NCBI RefSeq assembly: GCF_004087835.1
Contig: NZ_CP035119.1
Location: 744,001 to 808,000 of the forward strand
Source: Halorussus pelagicus
Lineage (GTDB): Archaea > Halobacteriota > Halobacteria > Halobacteriales > Haladaptataceae
Length of the DNA: 64,000 nt
Direction of reading: 5' to 3'
Under the pieces are notes generated by a model. It saw only the letters and a program-made list of their open reading frames with translations. It searched no databases and had not been told where the DNA came from. The translations under genes were made by a program, and so were the position numbers. Shown in pieces: positions 16,915-25,578 of the stretch; positions within the stretch are counted from its first letter, which is position 1; every line of letters begins with the position of its first letter.

Positions 16915-17364
16915 ATGACTCGATTCGACGCCACGACCCCCGAGGAGCGCCAGAAACTGTTCGCGGAGGGCATCGTCGCCCACCGCGAGCGCGCGAGTCC
17001 GTTCGTTACCTTCGAGACCCACGCTGACGCGACGGCCGAATCCGGCGGGAGCGCGACCGACGGCGCGGACGCCGAGGGCGAGAACTCCGACGCTCCCCAG
17101 CAAGCCCCGCCGTGGGTCCAGTTCGGCGACGGCACGCTCAACCTCGACTGCACCGACGCGGAGTTAGACGATCTCAAGGCCTTGCTCGGCGAATTTCCGG
17201 CGTTCAAGATAGACGACATCGTTCGCCCGGAAGAGACCGAAGGCGTCAACGTCCGGGTGTCCGCGCTGGCCGACGCCAACCGGGTCGCCCAGTGCGTCGA
17301 GCGTATCTTCCGAGAAGTGTACGACCGCCCCGAGGAGTTCCGCGCGTGGGTCGCCGCCGTGTAG
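16915..17364 (+). CDS. Conserved haloarchaeal protein of unknown function
   Basis: A 149-residue acidic protein. Residues 1-45 form helices, residues 46-70 are a disordered Gly/Asp/Ala linker, and residues 71-149 make an alpha/beta domain (WVQFGDGTLNLDCTDAELDD, then RVSALADANRVAQCVERIF). No catalytic motif, signal or membrane segment was found, and I do not recognise the family. The start follows a short GC-rich spacer, and the next gene on this strand begins 45 bases after its stop. Confidence 0.62.
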   Translation: MTRFDATTPEERQKLFAEGIVAHRERASPFVTFETHADATAESGGSATDGADAEGENSDAPQQAPPWVQFGDGTLNLDCTDAELDDLKALLGEFPAFKIDDIVRPEETEGVNVRVSALADANRVAQCVERIFREVYDRPEEFRAWVAAV

Positions 17365-17409
17365 GTCGCTTCAACAGGTTTATTTTCTAAGCCCGGTCTC
17401 GATGCACTA

Positions 17410-17811
17410 ATGAGTATTGCCGAGGATATGTGCTCGATTACGTTAGACCACGCGGGCGAAAAGCTCCGATACTTCGTCCGCGCGGACCCCGACAACGGCG
17501 ATCACAGCGAGGTCGAAACTCTCCACCTCCGCGAGGACCTTGACTGGACCGACCGCCGCCAGCGCGAAGTCGAATCCGAACTCCTCGAACTCGTGGCCAG
17601 CGAGAGCTACGAGGAACTGATGGGTGCCGACAACGTCAACCAGATAATCAAGGTCGCCGACACGAAGATTCTGTTCACCGGGTTCGTGGACGACGAAGTG
17701 GTCATCGCCGCCTTCGAGCGGGGTATCCTCCCCATTCTGCCGACGGTCGTTGACGAGTTCCGAGAGTACATGCTCGAACGCGACGTGTCGTTCATCGCGC
17801 TCGACGCCTGA
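17410..17811 (+). CDS. Conserved haloarchaeal protein of unknown function
   Basis: A 133-residue soluble protein opening MSIAEDMCSITLDHAGEKLRY. Two helices follow, then a beta-rich end containing VADTKILFTGFVDDEVVIAAFERGI. The pattern of hydrophobic strands around a central helix resembles a small regulatory or roadblock-type fold, but no residues confirm that. The upstream TATA-like TTTATTTTC about 30 bases before the ATG supports a leaderless transcript. Convergent with the RAM-domain gene. Confidence 0.62.
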   Translation: MSIAEDMCSITLDHAGEKLRYFVRADPDNGDHSEVETLHLREDLDWTDRRQREVESELLELVASESYEELMGADNVNQIIKVADTKILFTGFVDDEVVIAAFERGILPILPTVVDEFREYMLERDVSFIALDA

Positions 17812-17834
17812 CTGGCAGGAAATCGGCGACCGCG

Positions 17835-18065
17835 TCAGTCTATCTGGATGTACGTCCGGGTCGTCCCCACGCCCTCTACTTCGTGTATCCCTCCGGTGAC
17901 GATTTTCTGTAAGGCGCGGACCGTCTCGCCCTCGACTTCGGCGACGATGTCGAACTCTCCGGCGACGACGTGAGACTCCGTGACGCCCGGCAGGTCGCGG
18001 ACGGCCGCGGCCACGCTCTCGGCCGCGCCGGTTCCGGTAATTATTACGATGTACGCACGAACCAT
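17835..18065 (-). CDS. Stand-alone RAM (Lrp/AsnC ligand-binding) domain protein
   Basis: A 76-residue protein consisting only of the RAM effector domain of Lrp/AsnC regulators: strand MVRAYIVIITG, helix SVAAAVRDLPGV, strand SHVVAGEFDIVAEVEG, a second helix ALQKIVTGGIHEV, and strand TTRTYIQID. There is no DNA-binding part. Such proteins are known to assemble with or compete for full-length Lrp proteins, or to act as free metabolite sensors. It could interact with the Lrp encoded at 7732, but nothing in the sequence proves it. Confidence 0.82.
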   Translation of the reverse strand: MVRAYIVIITGTGAAESVAAAVRDLPGVTESHVVAGEFDIVAEVEGETVRALQKIVTGGIHEVEGVGTTRTYIQID

Positions 18066-18351
18066 ACCGCAGTTACGGCGACCGGCAGGAAAGCATTATC
18101 CTCCGGGTGAGTCCCCCAAACGGGGTTTCCGCTCGAAGAGTCGGCGTGGCGTCTGAGCCTCGTTGCGGAGTTTTCAGTTCCGACCGACAAATAGCGGCGG
18201 ACGCTCGCTGCCGTGCTCGAAGTGGGCGATAAGGACAACTGGAGCGAGAGCCAGCCAGATACATGTAGAGTTCGACACGTCGATTGAGTTTAAATATGCA
18301 GTCTTTTAATAACTTTTAACTCTGTCGAGATGTGGTTTTCTACCGTGGTTG

Positions 18352-18636
18352 ATGATGAATAACACACTACTTCGAGCAAGCATCGGGCTATTCGTCGTCG
18401 GTCTGCTTCTCGCTGGAGTAACCGGTATCGGGGCGGCACAGGAAGACGCCTGCTACGCTAGCGCCTGCGGTAATTATCCGTATAGCATCAGCGAGGACCC
18501 GACCGCGATCACCGAGACGGTGACGCAGGAAGACGCCTGCTACGCCAGCGCCTGCGGTAACTACCCGTACAGTCTCGACGGTGACCAAGCCGATTCGAGT
18601 TTCGGCACGCAGTTCGGTCCACAACTCATCGCATAG
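18352..18636 (+). CDS. Small secreted protein with two Cys-containing repeats
   Basis: A 94-residue protein. Residues 2-30 are a Sec-type signal (NNTLLRASIGLFVVGLLLAG), probably cleaved near GAA. The mature part carries two identical 16-residue repeats, QEDACYASACGNYPYS, separated by 13 residues rich in Glu and Thr, and a short acidic tail. Each repeat has a CxxxxC pair, so two disulfides or metal sites are possible. The N-terminus could be either of two adjacent ATGs. AT-rich TATA-like sequence precedes it. I know no family for it. Confidence 0.7.
   Translation: MMNNTLLRASIGLFVVGLLLAGVTGIGAAQEDACYASACGNYPYSISEDPTAITETVTQEDACYASACGNYPYSLDGDQADSSFGTQFGPQLIA
18439..18573 (+). repeat. Tandem 48-base coding repeat in the secreted Cys protein
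   Basis: Unit 1 is 18439-18486 and unit 2 is 18526-18573, starting 87 bases apart. They differ at only a few third codon positions and encode identical residues. Silent-only divergence implies duplication followed by selection to keep the peptide. Confidence 0.8.
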
Positions 18637-18657
18637 TCGAAATCGCGTCGCAGATTT

Positions 18658-20187
18658 TTACGACCGCCAGTACGCCGGAGTCAGCAGGACTAACACCGGC
18701 AGGATTTCGAGGCGACCGATCCACATCAGGAACACCATGAACAACTTCGTCGTGGACGGGAACGGAATGTAGTTGTTCATCGGGCCGACGATGCCGAATC
18801 CCGGTCCGATGTTGCCGAGCGTCGCCGCGGTCGCACTCATCGCATCGAGTGCGATTAAGTCGAGTCCGACGCGGGCCGCGTCGAAGTAGACCAGCATCGC
18901 CGCGACGAAGAAGATGACCAGATACAGCAGGGTGAACGCGTAGATGCCCCGGACCGCGCGCTCGTCCAGCGACCGGCCGCCGAGACGCACCGGCCGGACA
19001 GCCTCGGGGTGAATCGTGGTGAACAGTTCACGCTTGAGCGACTTCAGGATGACCAGCCAGCGCACGATTTTGATGGCACCGCCGGTCGAACCCGCCGACC
19101 CGCCGACGAACAGGGTGACGAACAGGACGAACTGGGCGGAACTGCTCCACGTATTGAAGTCCATGCTGGCGTACCCCGTCGTCGTCACGAGCGAGACGAC
19201 CTGAAACATCGCGTGGCGGACCGCTTTCTCTAAATTGCCCGAGAGCGGTCCGATAGTCGGCGTCTCGGCCATTCCCGCGCCGGTGAACAGCAGAATCGCA
19301 GCTAACCCGGAGAAGGTCGCCAGCACGCCAGCGTAGAAGCGGAACTCCGTATCTTTGCCGAACACCTCGGCCTCGCCGTTGAGCGCGTGCCAGAACAGCG
19401 CGAAGTTGGTTCCGGCGGCGACCATGAACGGGATGATGAGCCACTGCACCGCCGCGGAGAAGTATTCGATGCTCCGCGCGGCGGGCGAGAACCCGCCGGT
19501 CGCCATCGTGGTGAACCCGTGAGCGACCGACTGATACAGCGTCATCTCGGGCGCGAGACCGACGAGGTGGAGACCGTAGAGGAGAGCCATTTCTAGTGCG
19601 GTGATGCCCAGATACGCCTTCCAGAGCGCTCGCGCGGTCTCGGCGATGCGGGGCGTGAGCTTCGTGATACCGGGACCGGGGGCTTCGGCCTCCATCAGTT
19701 GTGCGCCGCCCACCGAGAGTTCCGGCAGGATGGCGACCGCCAGCACGACGATGCCCATGCCGCCGAGCCACTGAGTCTGTTGGCGCCACATCATCAGTGC
19801 CCGCGAGTGGTCCTCGAAGCCAATGTTTTTCATCACCGTCGCGCCCGTGGTCGTGAATCCGCTCATCGACTCGAAGAGGGCGTTTACCGGCTGGGCGATG
19901 GTGCCCTGTCCGGCGATGACGTACGGCGTGGCCCCGATTATCGACACCGCGAGCCACGTCAACGCGACCATCAGGAACCCCTCGCGCGCGCCGAGGTCGG
20001 GGTCGTCGTCTAACCGTTCGAGACTCCACCCGACGCCGACCGCCAGCGCCATCGACGCGACGAACGTTGTCACGCCGTCGCCGTAGAAGACCGCCAGCGC
20101 GAGCGGGAAGAACATCGCCACCGCCAGCCACTTGACCACCGTTCCGACGAGACTGCAACTCGCTCGCCAGTCCACACGCAGGTTCAT
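18658..20187 (-). CDS. trkH: TrkH-family potassium uptake channel
   Basis: A 509-residue membrane channel with about ten to twelve segments and four selectivity-filter repeats: SGFTTTGATVM near residue 110, TMATGGFSP near 227, VSLVTTTGYAS near 322, and ATLGNIGPGFG near 452. Glycines at each filter line a K+ pore. A conserved GSAGSTGGAIK segment near 366 marks the third repeat linker. Haloarchaea accumulate molar K+, so this is central to their osmotic balance. The trkA gene lies 57 bases upstream on the same strand, giving a likely trkA-trkH operon. Confidence 0.94.
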   Translation of the reverse strand: MNLRVDWRASCSLVGTVVKWLAVAMFFPLALAVFYGDGVTTFVASMALAVGVGWSLERLDDDPDLGAREGFLMVALTWLAVSIIGATPYVIAGQGTIAQPVNALFESMSGFTTTGATVMKNIGFEDHSRALMMWRQQTQWLGGMGIVVLAVAILPELSVGGAQLMEAEAPGPGITKLTPRIAETARALWKAYLGITALEMALLYGLHLVGLAPEMTLYQSVAHGFTTMATGGFSPAARSIEYFSAAVQWLIIPFMVAAGTNFALFWHALNGEAEVFGKDTEFRFYAGVLATFSGLAAILLFTGAGMAETPTIGPLSGNLEKAVRHAMFQVVSLVTTTGYASMDFNTWSSSAQFVLFVTLFVGGSAGSTGGAIKIVRWLVILKSLKRELFTTIHPEAVRPVRLGGRSLDERAVRGIYAFTLLYLVIFFVAAMLVYFDAARVGLDLIALDAMSATAATLGNIGPGFGIVGPMNNYIPFPSTTKLFMVFLMWIGRLEILPVLVLLTPAYWRS

Positions 20188-20244
20188 TGACGGCTCACCC
20201 GTCGCTGATTCGTCTGTCGGGACATTGCTACGCTCTCGACCCCT

Positions 20245-21588
20245 TCATAGCTTCTCAGAGACGGCTTGCAGTGCATCGCGCCCGACGAACACGACGACGT
20301 GGTCTCCGGACTCGACGCTGGTGTCACCTCGCGGGACGACGAACTGGCCGTCGCGGGTTATCGCGCCGACGACGACTCCTTCGGGCAGGTCGGCGACCGC
20401 CTCGCTGATGGGTCGTCCGACCAGAATCGAGTCGTCGTCCACCTCGACTTCGAGGACTTCCGCCTTGTCGTTCTCGATGAGCGCGACGTTCTCGGTGTGA
20501 AGTTCGCGCGTAAACCGCGTAATCTCCTCGGCGGTAACCTCGCGGGGGTTGACGCCCACGTCGATACCGACCGTCTCGAACACATCGACGTACTCGCCGC
20601 TCTCGACGACTGCGACGGTCCGGCGCACGCCGAGTTGCTTGGCCAGCACCGAGACGAGCAGGTTCCGCTCGTCGCTTTCGAGGGCCGCGACGACGGCGTC
20701 GGCCTCGTCTACGTGTTCGCGCGCGAGGAACTCGGCGTCGGTCGGGTCGTTCTGCATGACGACCGTGTCAGGCAACTCCTCGGCGAGTTGGCGCGCGCGG
20801 TCGGGGTCCTGTTCGATGAGTCGCGGATGAAGCCCCCGCTCTTCGAGCAGGCGAGCGATGTGATAGCCGATGTCGCTCCCGCCGATGATGACCAAGTCCT
20901 CGTTGCCGGATGGCGTCTGGTTCGGGGCGATTTCGCGGGCGAACCCCTGCACGCTCTCGGGACTCCCGATGACGACGGCCCTGTCGTCGGCCCGGATGAC
21001 CGTCTCGCCGCTGGGAATCTCCACGTCGCCGTTTCTGATGATGGCCGCGAACGTCAGCGAGTCGAATCGGTCGGCCTCCATGACCGTCTGGTCGGCGACC
21101 GGACTCTCCGCGCCGACCTCAAACTCGGCCATCTGGACGGTCCCGCCCGCGAACAGGTCCACGTCTTGGGCCGCGGGCAGGCCGATGACCCGAACGATGT
21201 CCTCCGCGGTCAGGAGGTTCGTACAGACCATGAAGTCCACGCCGAACGCGTTCTGGTTCTCGGCGTGTTGCCACGTTTCGAGGTAATCGACGTTCTTCAC
21301 CCGTGCGATGGTGAACGGGTCATCGACGGTCTTGGCCGTGCCGCAGGCGACCAGATTCGTCTCGTCGTCGTCCGTACTGGCGATTATCATGTCCGCTTTT
21401 TCGACGCCCGCCTCTTGGAGCGTGTCGAGGGAGGTGCCGTCTCCCTCGATTGCGAGAACGTCGTGCGAGTAGGTCAGGGCGTCCACGCGCTCGCCGTCGA
21501 TGTCCACGACGACAACTTCGTGAGCATCCGCGAGACTCTCTGCAATGGAGGAACCGACCTCACCTGCACCGATAATGATGACGTGCAT
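20245..21588 (-). CDS. trkA: Trk system regulator TrkA (double RCK)
   Basis: A 447-residue cytoplasmic regulator that gates TrkH in response to NAD(H) or ATP/ADP. It has two tandem KTN/RCK units: the first starts MHVIIIGAGEVGSSIAESLA with acidic VVVDID, the second LVIIGGSDIGYHIARLLEE near residue 225. Each is followed by an RCK C-terminal subdomain (VEIPSGETVIRADD, then GQFVVPRGDTSVESGDHVV). The full-length double form is typical of archaeal TrkA. It precedes trkH on the same strand. Confidence 0.94.
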   Translation of the reverse strand: MHVIIIGAGEVGSSIAESLADAHEVVVVDIDGERVDALTYSHDVLAIEGDGTSLDTLQEAGVEKADMIIASTDDDETNLVACGTAKTVDDPFTIARVKNVDYLETWQHAENQNAFGVDFMVCTNLLTAEDIVRVIGLPAAQDVDLFAGGTVQMAEFEVGAESPVADQTVMEADRFDSLTFAAIIRNGDVEIPSGETVIRADDRAVVIGSPESVQGFAREIAPNQTPSGNEDLVIIGGSDIGYHIARLLEERGLHPRLIEQDPDRARQLAEELPDTVVMQNDPTDAEFLAREHVDEADAVVAALESDERNLLVSVLAKQLGVRRTVAVVESGEYVDVFETVGIDVGVNPREVTAEEITRFTRELHTENVALIENDKAEVLEVEVDDDSILVGRPISEAVADLPEGVVVGAITRDGQFVVPRGDTSVESGDHVVVFVGRDALQAVSEKL

Positions 21589-21743
21589 CAGTTAGCCTCC
21601 CTCATTCTTGCCGGGTTTTGCGAGGCCCGCGGTATCACTATTTCTATTCGGTGATGTGCGTGGATTTCTCATGGTCGGTCCCGCGCGACCGAGATACGGG
21701 GTCCGTGGTTCGGCTTTCGCTTCGCTCGGAACGCGGAGCGCGC

Positions 21744-22556
21744 TCACGAACTCCCGAACGAGAGCGGTTCGGCGGACTCCCACCGCGGCGCGAACGTCTC
21801 GCGGACGCCCGCCGCGAACTCGGGGTCTTTCATGTCGATCATGGCGAACGCTTCGCCCGGATTCAGGGGGTTGTCCACCTCGATGCAGACCTCCACGTCG
21901 TCAATGAGGTTAAACGTTCCCTGAAGCCCCTCTGCGGTCCGGACTGCGAACTTGGGGTGGTTCGAGAGCGTCTTGGTGTATCGCTGGCCCACGCTCGGGG
22001 GAAGCGTCTCCACGAGTTCCGGCGACATGAGCAACGAGACTTCGACGCCCCGCTCCAAAGCCGCTTCGAGGTGCTGGGAGACGAGTTCGCCAACGTCGCC
22101 GAGGTCGAACTGCGCGGACGTGTCGCCCGTGACCATCACGATTCGGTCGTCCGCGGCGTCGAGGCGCTCGACCAGCAGGTCCGAGGACTCCTCGGCACCG
22201 ACCGCGGCGGTCCAGAACCCTTCCTCGACGGGTTCGCCCGCGTCGAGTTCCTCGGTCAACTCCTCGACGATTTCCTCGTACTGATTCGCCTGCTCCTCCA
22301 ACTCGGCGAGTTTGTCGTCCAGCAGTCGATTCAGCGCAGTCTCAGGTTCGACCGCGACGTACTTCTTTGGCCGACTCGCGCTCTGAGAGCGCGCGAGGTT
22401 GTGGGTCTCCAGACTGCTCAGTACGTCGTAGATGCGACCCATCGGCACTTCGCTCGCGCGCGACAACTCCTTGGCCGTCGTCGGTCCCGCGTCCAACAGC
22501 GCCCGGTACGACCGCGCCTCGTACTCCGAGAGACCGAGGTCTCGTAGACTCGCCAT
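21744..22556 (-). CDS. TrmB-family transcriptional regulator
   Basis: A 270-residue regulator. Residues 1-75 are the TrmB winged helix (LRDLGLSEYEARSYRALLDAG, then KELSRASEVPMGRIYDVLSS), followed by a coiled coil (ELEEQANQYEEIVEELTEEL). The C-terminal alpha/beta domain resembles the PLD-like sensor part of this family. TrmB proteins bind sugars or related metabolites in archaea. The start is the ATG of MASLRDLG, rejecting a longer reading through the upstream intergenic region. It is divergent from the 22681 gene, so it may regulate that gene, but this is inferred from position only. Confidence 0.88.
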   Translation of the reverse strand: MASLRDLGLSEYEARSYRALLDAGPTTAKELSRASEVPMGRIYDVLSSLETHNLARSQSASRPKKYVAVEPETALNRLLDDKLAELEEQANQYEEIVEELTEELDAGEPVEEGFWTAAVGAEESSDLLVERLDAADDRIVMVTGDTSAQFDLGDVGELVSQHLEAALERGVEVSLLMSPELVETLPPSVGQRYTKTLSNHPKFAVRTAEGLQGTFNLIDDVEVCIEVDNPLNPGEAFAMIDMKDPEFAAGVRETFAPRWESAEPLSFGSS

Positions 22557-22680
22557 GTAAAGGGCCAGACGCTCGGACCCTATAAACTCTCGCCCTGTTT
22601 TTAGTTGAAACAGATGTCGCAAGGGCGCGCCGAGCGATACGCCCGAAAGCGTGGTAATCGAGCAGGCCGTAAATCGAGAC

Positions 22681-22980
22681 ATGGGGACGCTACACCTCGC
22701 ACTCCAAGTGGGATTTCGGGAAGACTCCGTTGAGGTTCGCGTCAACGGCGAGTCCGTCTACGCGGAGTCGGACGTTACTACGTCGCTGCTCCTCGGGGTC
22801 GCGGACTCCATCGAATATGAGATCAGGGACGGAAGCCACGAAGTCGTCGTCGAACTGCCAGATCGACAACTGACCAGCGAGTACGAAGTGAAGGTGACGA
22901 GAGACGCGTATCTGGGCGTCTCCGTGGAGAGAAGTCAGGTCGTCTTCCGGGAGTCGGACGAACCGTTCGGCTATCTGTAG
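22681..22980 (+). CDS. Small beta-rich protein of unknown function
   Basis: A 99-residue protein composed almost entirely of predicted beta strands (LHLALQVGFREDSVEVRVNG, then EVKVTRDAYLGVSVERSQVV), suggesting a beta sandwich. No signal or catalytic motif. A longer start at 22651 adds ten unremarkable residues, so I use the ATG before MGTLHLAL. It is divergent from the TrmB gene, with 124 bases between starts, and the metzincin-like gene follows after an AT-rich spacer of about 146 bases. Confidence 0.55.
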   Translation: MGTLHLALQVGFREDSVEVRVNGESVYAESDVTTSLLLGVADSIEYEIRDGSHEVVVELPDRQLTSEYEVKVTRDAYLGVSVERSQVVFRESDEPFGYL

Positions 22981-23126
22981 CCCGAGCGACTTTGCGTAGC
23001 GTCTCGGTCCACAGCCGAAATCGAAGGGCAGGATTCATAGATACTACAGCATTATATCTAAATATATCAAAATTTTCGGCGTGCTATTCCGAGAATGTTT
23101 TCACCTTAGTAATCCAACCCTTTTAC

Positions 23127-25361
23127 ATGCCTGGGGAGCAACAAGAGGGTGATTGGGGAGAACCGTCAATTCCTGCAGCGATCCGCACACAGTTCCAGTC
23201 AGGCGACCGCTCGGCGGGCCAGCGCGAGAGAGAGTGGCGAGATCGAGTGCCCGACGACTGGCGAGACCGGTGGGACGACGACTGGTGGCGATGCCTCCGT
23301 CGCGGACCGGTGATCGGACGGTACGTCGGAGAGATGACCGCACCGAACCGAGGAAAGTACGAACTCGTGTTACGGGTGGACATCGACCCGCGGCACGCGA
23401 ACTCGCCGGTGATGAACCGAATCAGCGGGGATGTCTTCCAGAAGTACCGCTTCGAGTGGCGCGGCGAGACCTACGAGTGGCGGGTGTACCGCGAATCGTG
23501 GATCGTCGATGAGCCGAGCACGAACTGGCAGGACTGCTACGTGGACGTGAAAGGCTCGGTGCGATACTGGGAGGGGTCACACCCGTCAACGCGACTCGAA
23601 CTGCGGATTCCGTGGGGGACGCTGCAACCGGCCGGACCCGCAGAGGTCACGCTGCGCGAGACGGGCAACAGTGCAAGCCGGTCGTACACCTGCCAGCGCG
23701 AGTCCGACGCGTTCCGCGACCTCACGCTGGAGGTAGACGTTTGCGAGTCGGTCAATACTGACCCCGTTCTTCCGGAGTACGACACGCACGCACACAACAC
23801 GCGTCCACCGGGGCTGCCACAGCGAACGCTCACCATCGAGGAGGCCTACCGGGAAGCTGGCGTAGACCTCACTCTCGGTCCCGGCCGAACGGTCATCGAC
23901 GACAGCGCCTCCACGTTCAACACATGGTCGGTCGCGGAACTCCACGACGCGATGGAGACTCACTTCAGCCAGTACAGTGGCGGCTGGCCGAGCTGGAACA
24001 TGTGGGGACTCTTAGCGAGCGAGTTCGACAGTTCCAGCACCGCCGGAATCATGTTCGACGCTCGGGCCTCGTACGGGGGCGCTGGCGAACCGCCCGAACG
24101 GCAAGGCTTCGCGGTGTTCGGCGAACACAGTTGGTTCGACGACCTCCCGACCGACGGTCCCGCCAACCAGACGGAGGCCGACGCCATGCGCCAGTACCTC
24201 TACACATGGGTCCACGAGGCGGGCCACGCGTTCAACTTCTTGCACTCGTGGGACAAGGGCCGTCCGCAGTCGCTCTCGTGGATGAACTACCCCTACCGGG
24301 TCTCGAACTTCTGGCAGAACTTCGAGTTCCGGTTCGACGACGAGGAACTGATCCACATGCGCCACGGCAACCGGAACGCGGTGATCATGGGCGGCGACGC
24401 GTGGGCGACCGGCGGCCACCTGAGAGGGAACGAAGAGATACCGCTGGACAGACTCTCGCGCGTCGAAGGGAATCCGCCGGTGGAGTTGCTGGTCCGTTCG
24501 AGCGACTACGTCGAGTTTCTTGAACCGGTCGAAATCGAACTCCGGTTGCGGAATCTGATGGACGACCGGCCGGTCGATGTGGACTCGCGGCTGAGACCGG
24601 AGTTCGGAAACGTGACCATCTTCATCCGCCGACCCGACGACACGGTGGTCCGCTACAAACCGGTCGTCCACCAGATGGGCGAACGAGAGACGATCACGCT
24701 GAAAGCCCCAAGCCGGGCCACCGAGGGCGAAGACCGGTACAGCCAGCGCGTCTTCGTCGGCTACGGCAAAGACGGCGCGTACTTCGACCAACCCGGTCAG
24801 TACGCCGTCCGGGCGGCCTATCAGGATCAGGAGGACCTGTTGGTCGTCTCCGAGACCCACACCTTCCGCGTCGGGACGCCCCAATCGAGAACAGAGGACC
24901 GATTGGCCTCGTCGTTCTTCAGCGACGAGGTCGGTCTCGCGCTGTCGTTCGCTGGATCGCGGTCCCCGTACCTACAGAACGGGATGGCGGTTCTGGAAGA
25001 AGTCGCCGAGGAGATGAGTGACGATGTCGCGGGCGCGAAGGCCGCCACGACCATCGCGGCCAGCTTGAAGGATTCCTTCTTCAGCGTTCGAGACGGAAGC
25101 GTGACGAAACTCGAAGATGCACAGCCCGAACGGGCGCTGGAGTACACCGACACCGCGCGAAATGTCTACCGACGACGCGACGACAAGTCGCTGAATATCG
25201 CGTACAACGAACTTGCTCGGACGCGCGCGGGCTTGCTCAAGCAGGCGAACGAAGAAGAACAGGCCAAAGAGGAGGTCGAACAACTCCGCGAGGATCTGGC
25301 TGACCGCGGCGTGAACCAGCCCGTCCTCGACGACATCGAGCGATTCGGTGACAGCCTGTAG
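23127..25361 (+). CDS. Large metzincin-like metalloprotein, unknown function
   Basis: A 744-residue protein without a visible signal peptide or membrane segment. The centre holds HEAGHAFNFLH near residue 368, an HExxHxxxxxH zinc site, followed about 15 residues later by SWMNYP, the classic Met-turn. Together these mark a metzincin-type peptidase. The first 300 residues are beta-rich with many Trp, Cys and Arg. The segment after the zinc site includes a beta-sandwich-like domain. The last 150 residues are helical and charged (NEEEQAKEEVEQLREDLADRG). I chose the ATG at MPGEQQEG; a longer reading through AT-rich DNA was rejected. Its codon use is somewhat less GC-extreme than its neighbours. Confidence 0.7.
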   Translation: MPGEQQEGDWGEPSIPAAIRTQFQSGDRSAGQREREWRDRVPDDWRDRWDDDWWRCLRRGPVIGRYVGEMTAPNRGKYELVLRVDIDPRHANSPVMNRISGDVFQKYRFEWRGETYEWRVYRESWIVDEPSTNWQDCYVDVKGSVRYWEGSHPSTRLELRIPWGTLQPAGPAEVTLRETGNSASRSYTCQRESDAFRDLTLEVDVCESVNTDPVLPEYDTHAHNTRPPGLPQRTLTIEEAYREAGVDLTLGPGRTVIDDSASTFNTWSVAELHDAMETHFSQYSGGWPSWNMWGLLASEFDSSSTAGIMFDARASYGGAGEPPERQGFAVFGEHSWFDDLPTDGPANQTEADAMRQYLYTWVHEAGHAFNFLHSWDKGRPQSLSWMNYPYRVSNFWQNFEFRFDDEELIHMRHGNRNAVIMGGDAWATGGHLRGNEEIPLDRLSRVEGNPPVELLVRSSDYVEFLEPVEIELRLRNLMDDRPVDVDSRLRPEFGNVTIFIRRPDDTVVRYKPVVHQMGERETITLKAPSRATEGEDRYSQRVFVGYGKDGAYFDQPGQYAVRAAYQDQEDLLVVSETHTFRVGTPQSRTEDRLASSFFSDEVGLALSFAGSRSPYLQNGMAVLEEVAEEMSDDVAGAKAATTIAASLKDSFFSVRDGSVTKLEDAQPERALEYTDTARNVYRRRDDKSLNIAYNELARTRAGLLKQANEEEQAKEEVEQLREDLADRGVNQPVLDDIERFGDSL

Positions 25362-25365
25362 GCCG

Positions 25366-25578
25366 TCACTCTCGCAAATCGTCGGGGAGTTCCGGATCTA
25401 GTAAGTCTTCGACGCGGCAGTCGAAGTACCGCGCCAACTTGAACGCGAGTTCGATGGAGGGGTCGTATCGCTCGCGCTCGATGGCGTTTATCGTCTGGCG
25501 CGTGACCCCGACGGCCGCCGCGAGGTCGGCCTGACTGATACCTTCGGCGTCCCGGTAGTCGCGGATGTCGTTCTTCAT
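25366..25578 (-). CDS. XRE-family helix-turn-helix regulator
   Basis: A 70-residue single-domain regulator. The helix-turn-helix is SQADLAAAVGVTRQTINAIE, followed by the standard tail YDPSIELAFKLARYFDCRVEDLL. This compact form is common in archaea and bacteria, frequently paired with a small DUF2178-type membrane protein, as here: the two genes overlap by 4 bases (ATGA). The pair probably shares the promoter with the tandem GTAAAG palindromes, and the regulator is a good candidate to bind them. Confidence 0.9.
   Translation of the reverse strand: MKNDIRDYRDAEGISQADLAAAVGVTRQTINAIERERYDPSIELAFKLARYFDCRVEDLLDPELPDDLRE

Noticed and set aside
18439-18573. Two repeats considered as the start of a CRISPR array
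   Set aside because: Only two units, both in frame and coding with silent changes; no spacer structure or cas genes.
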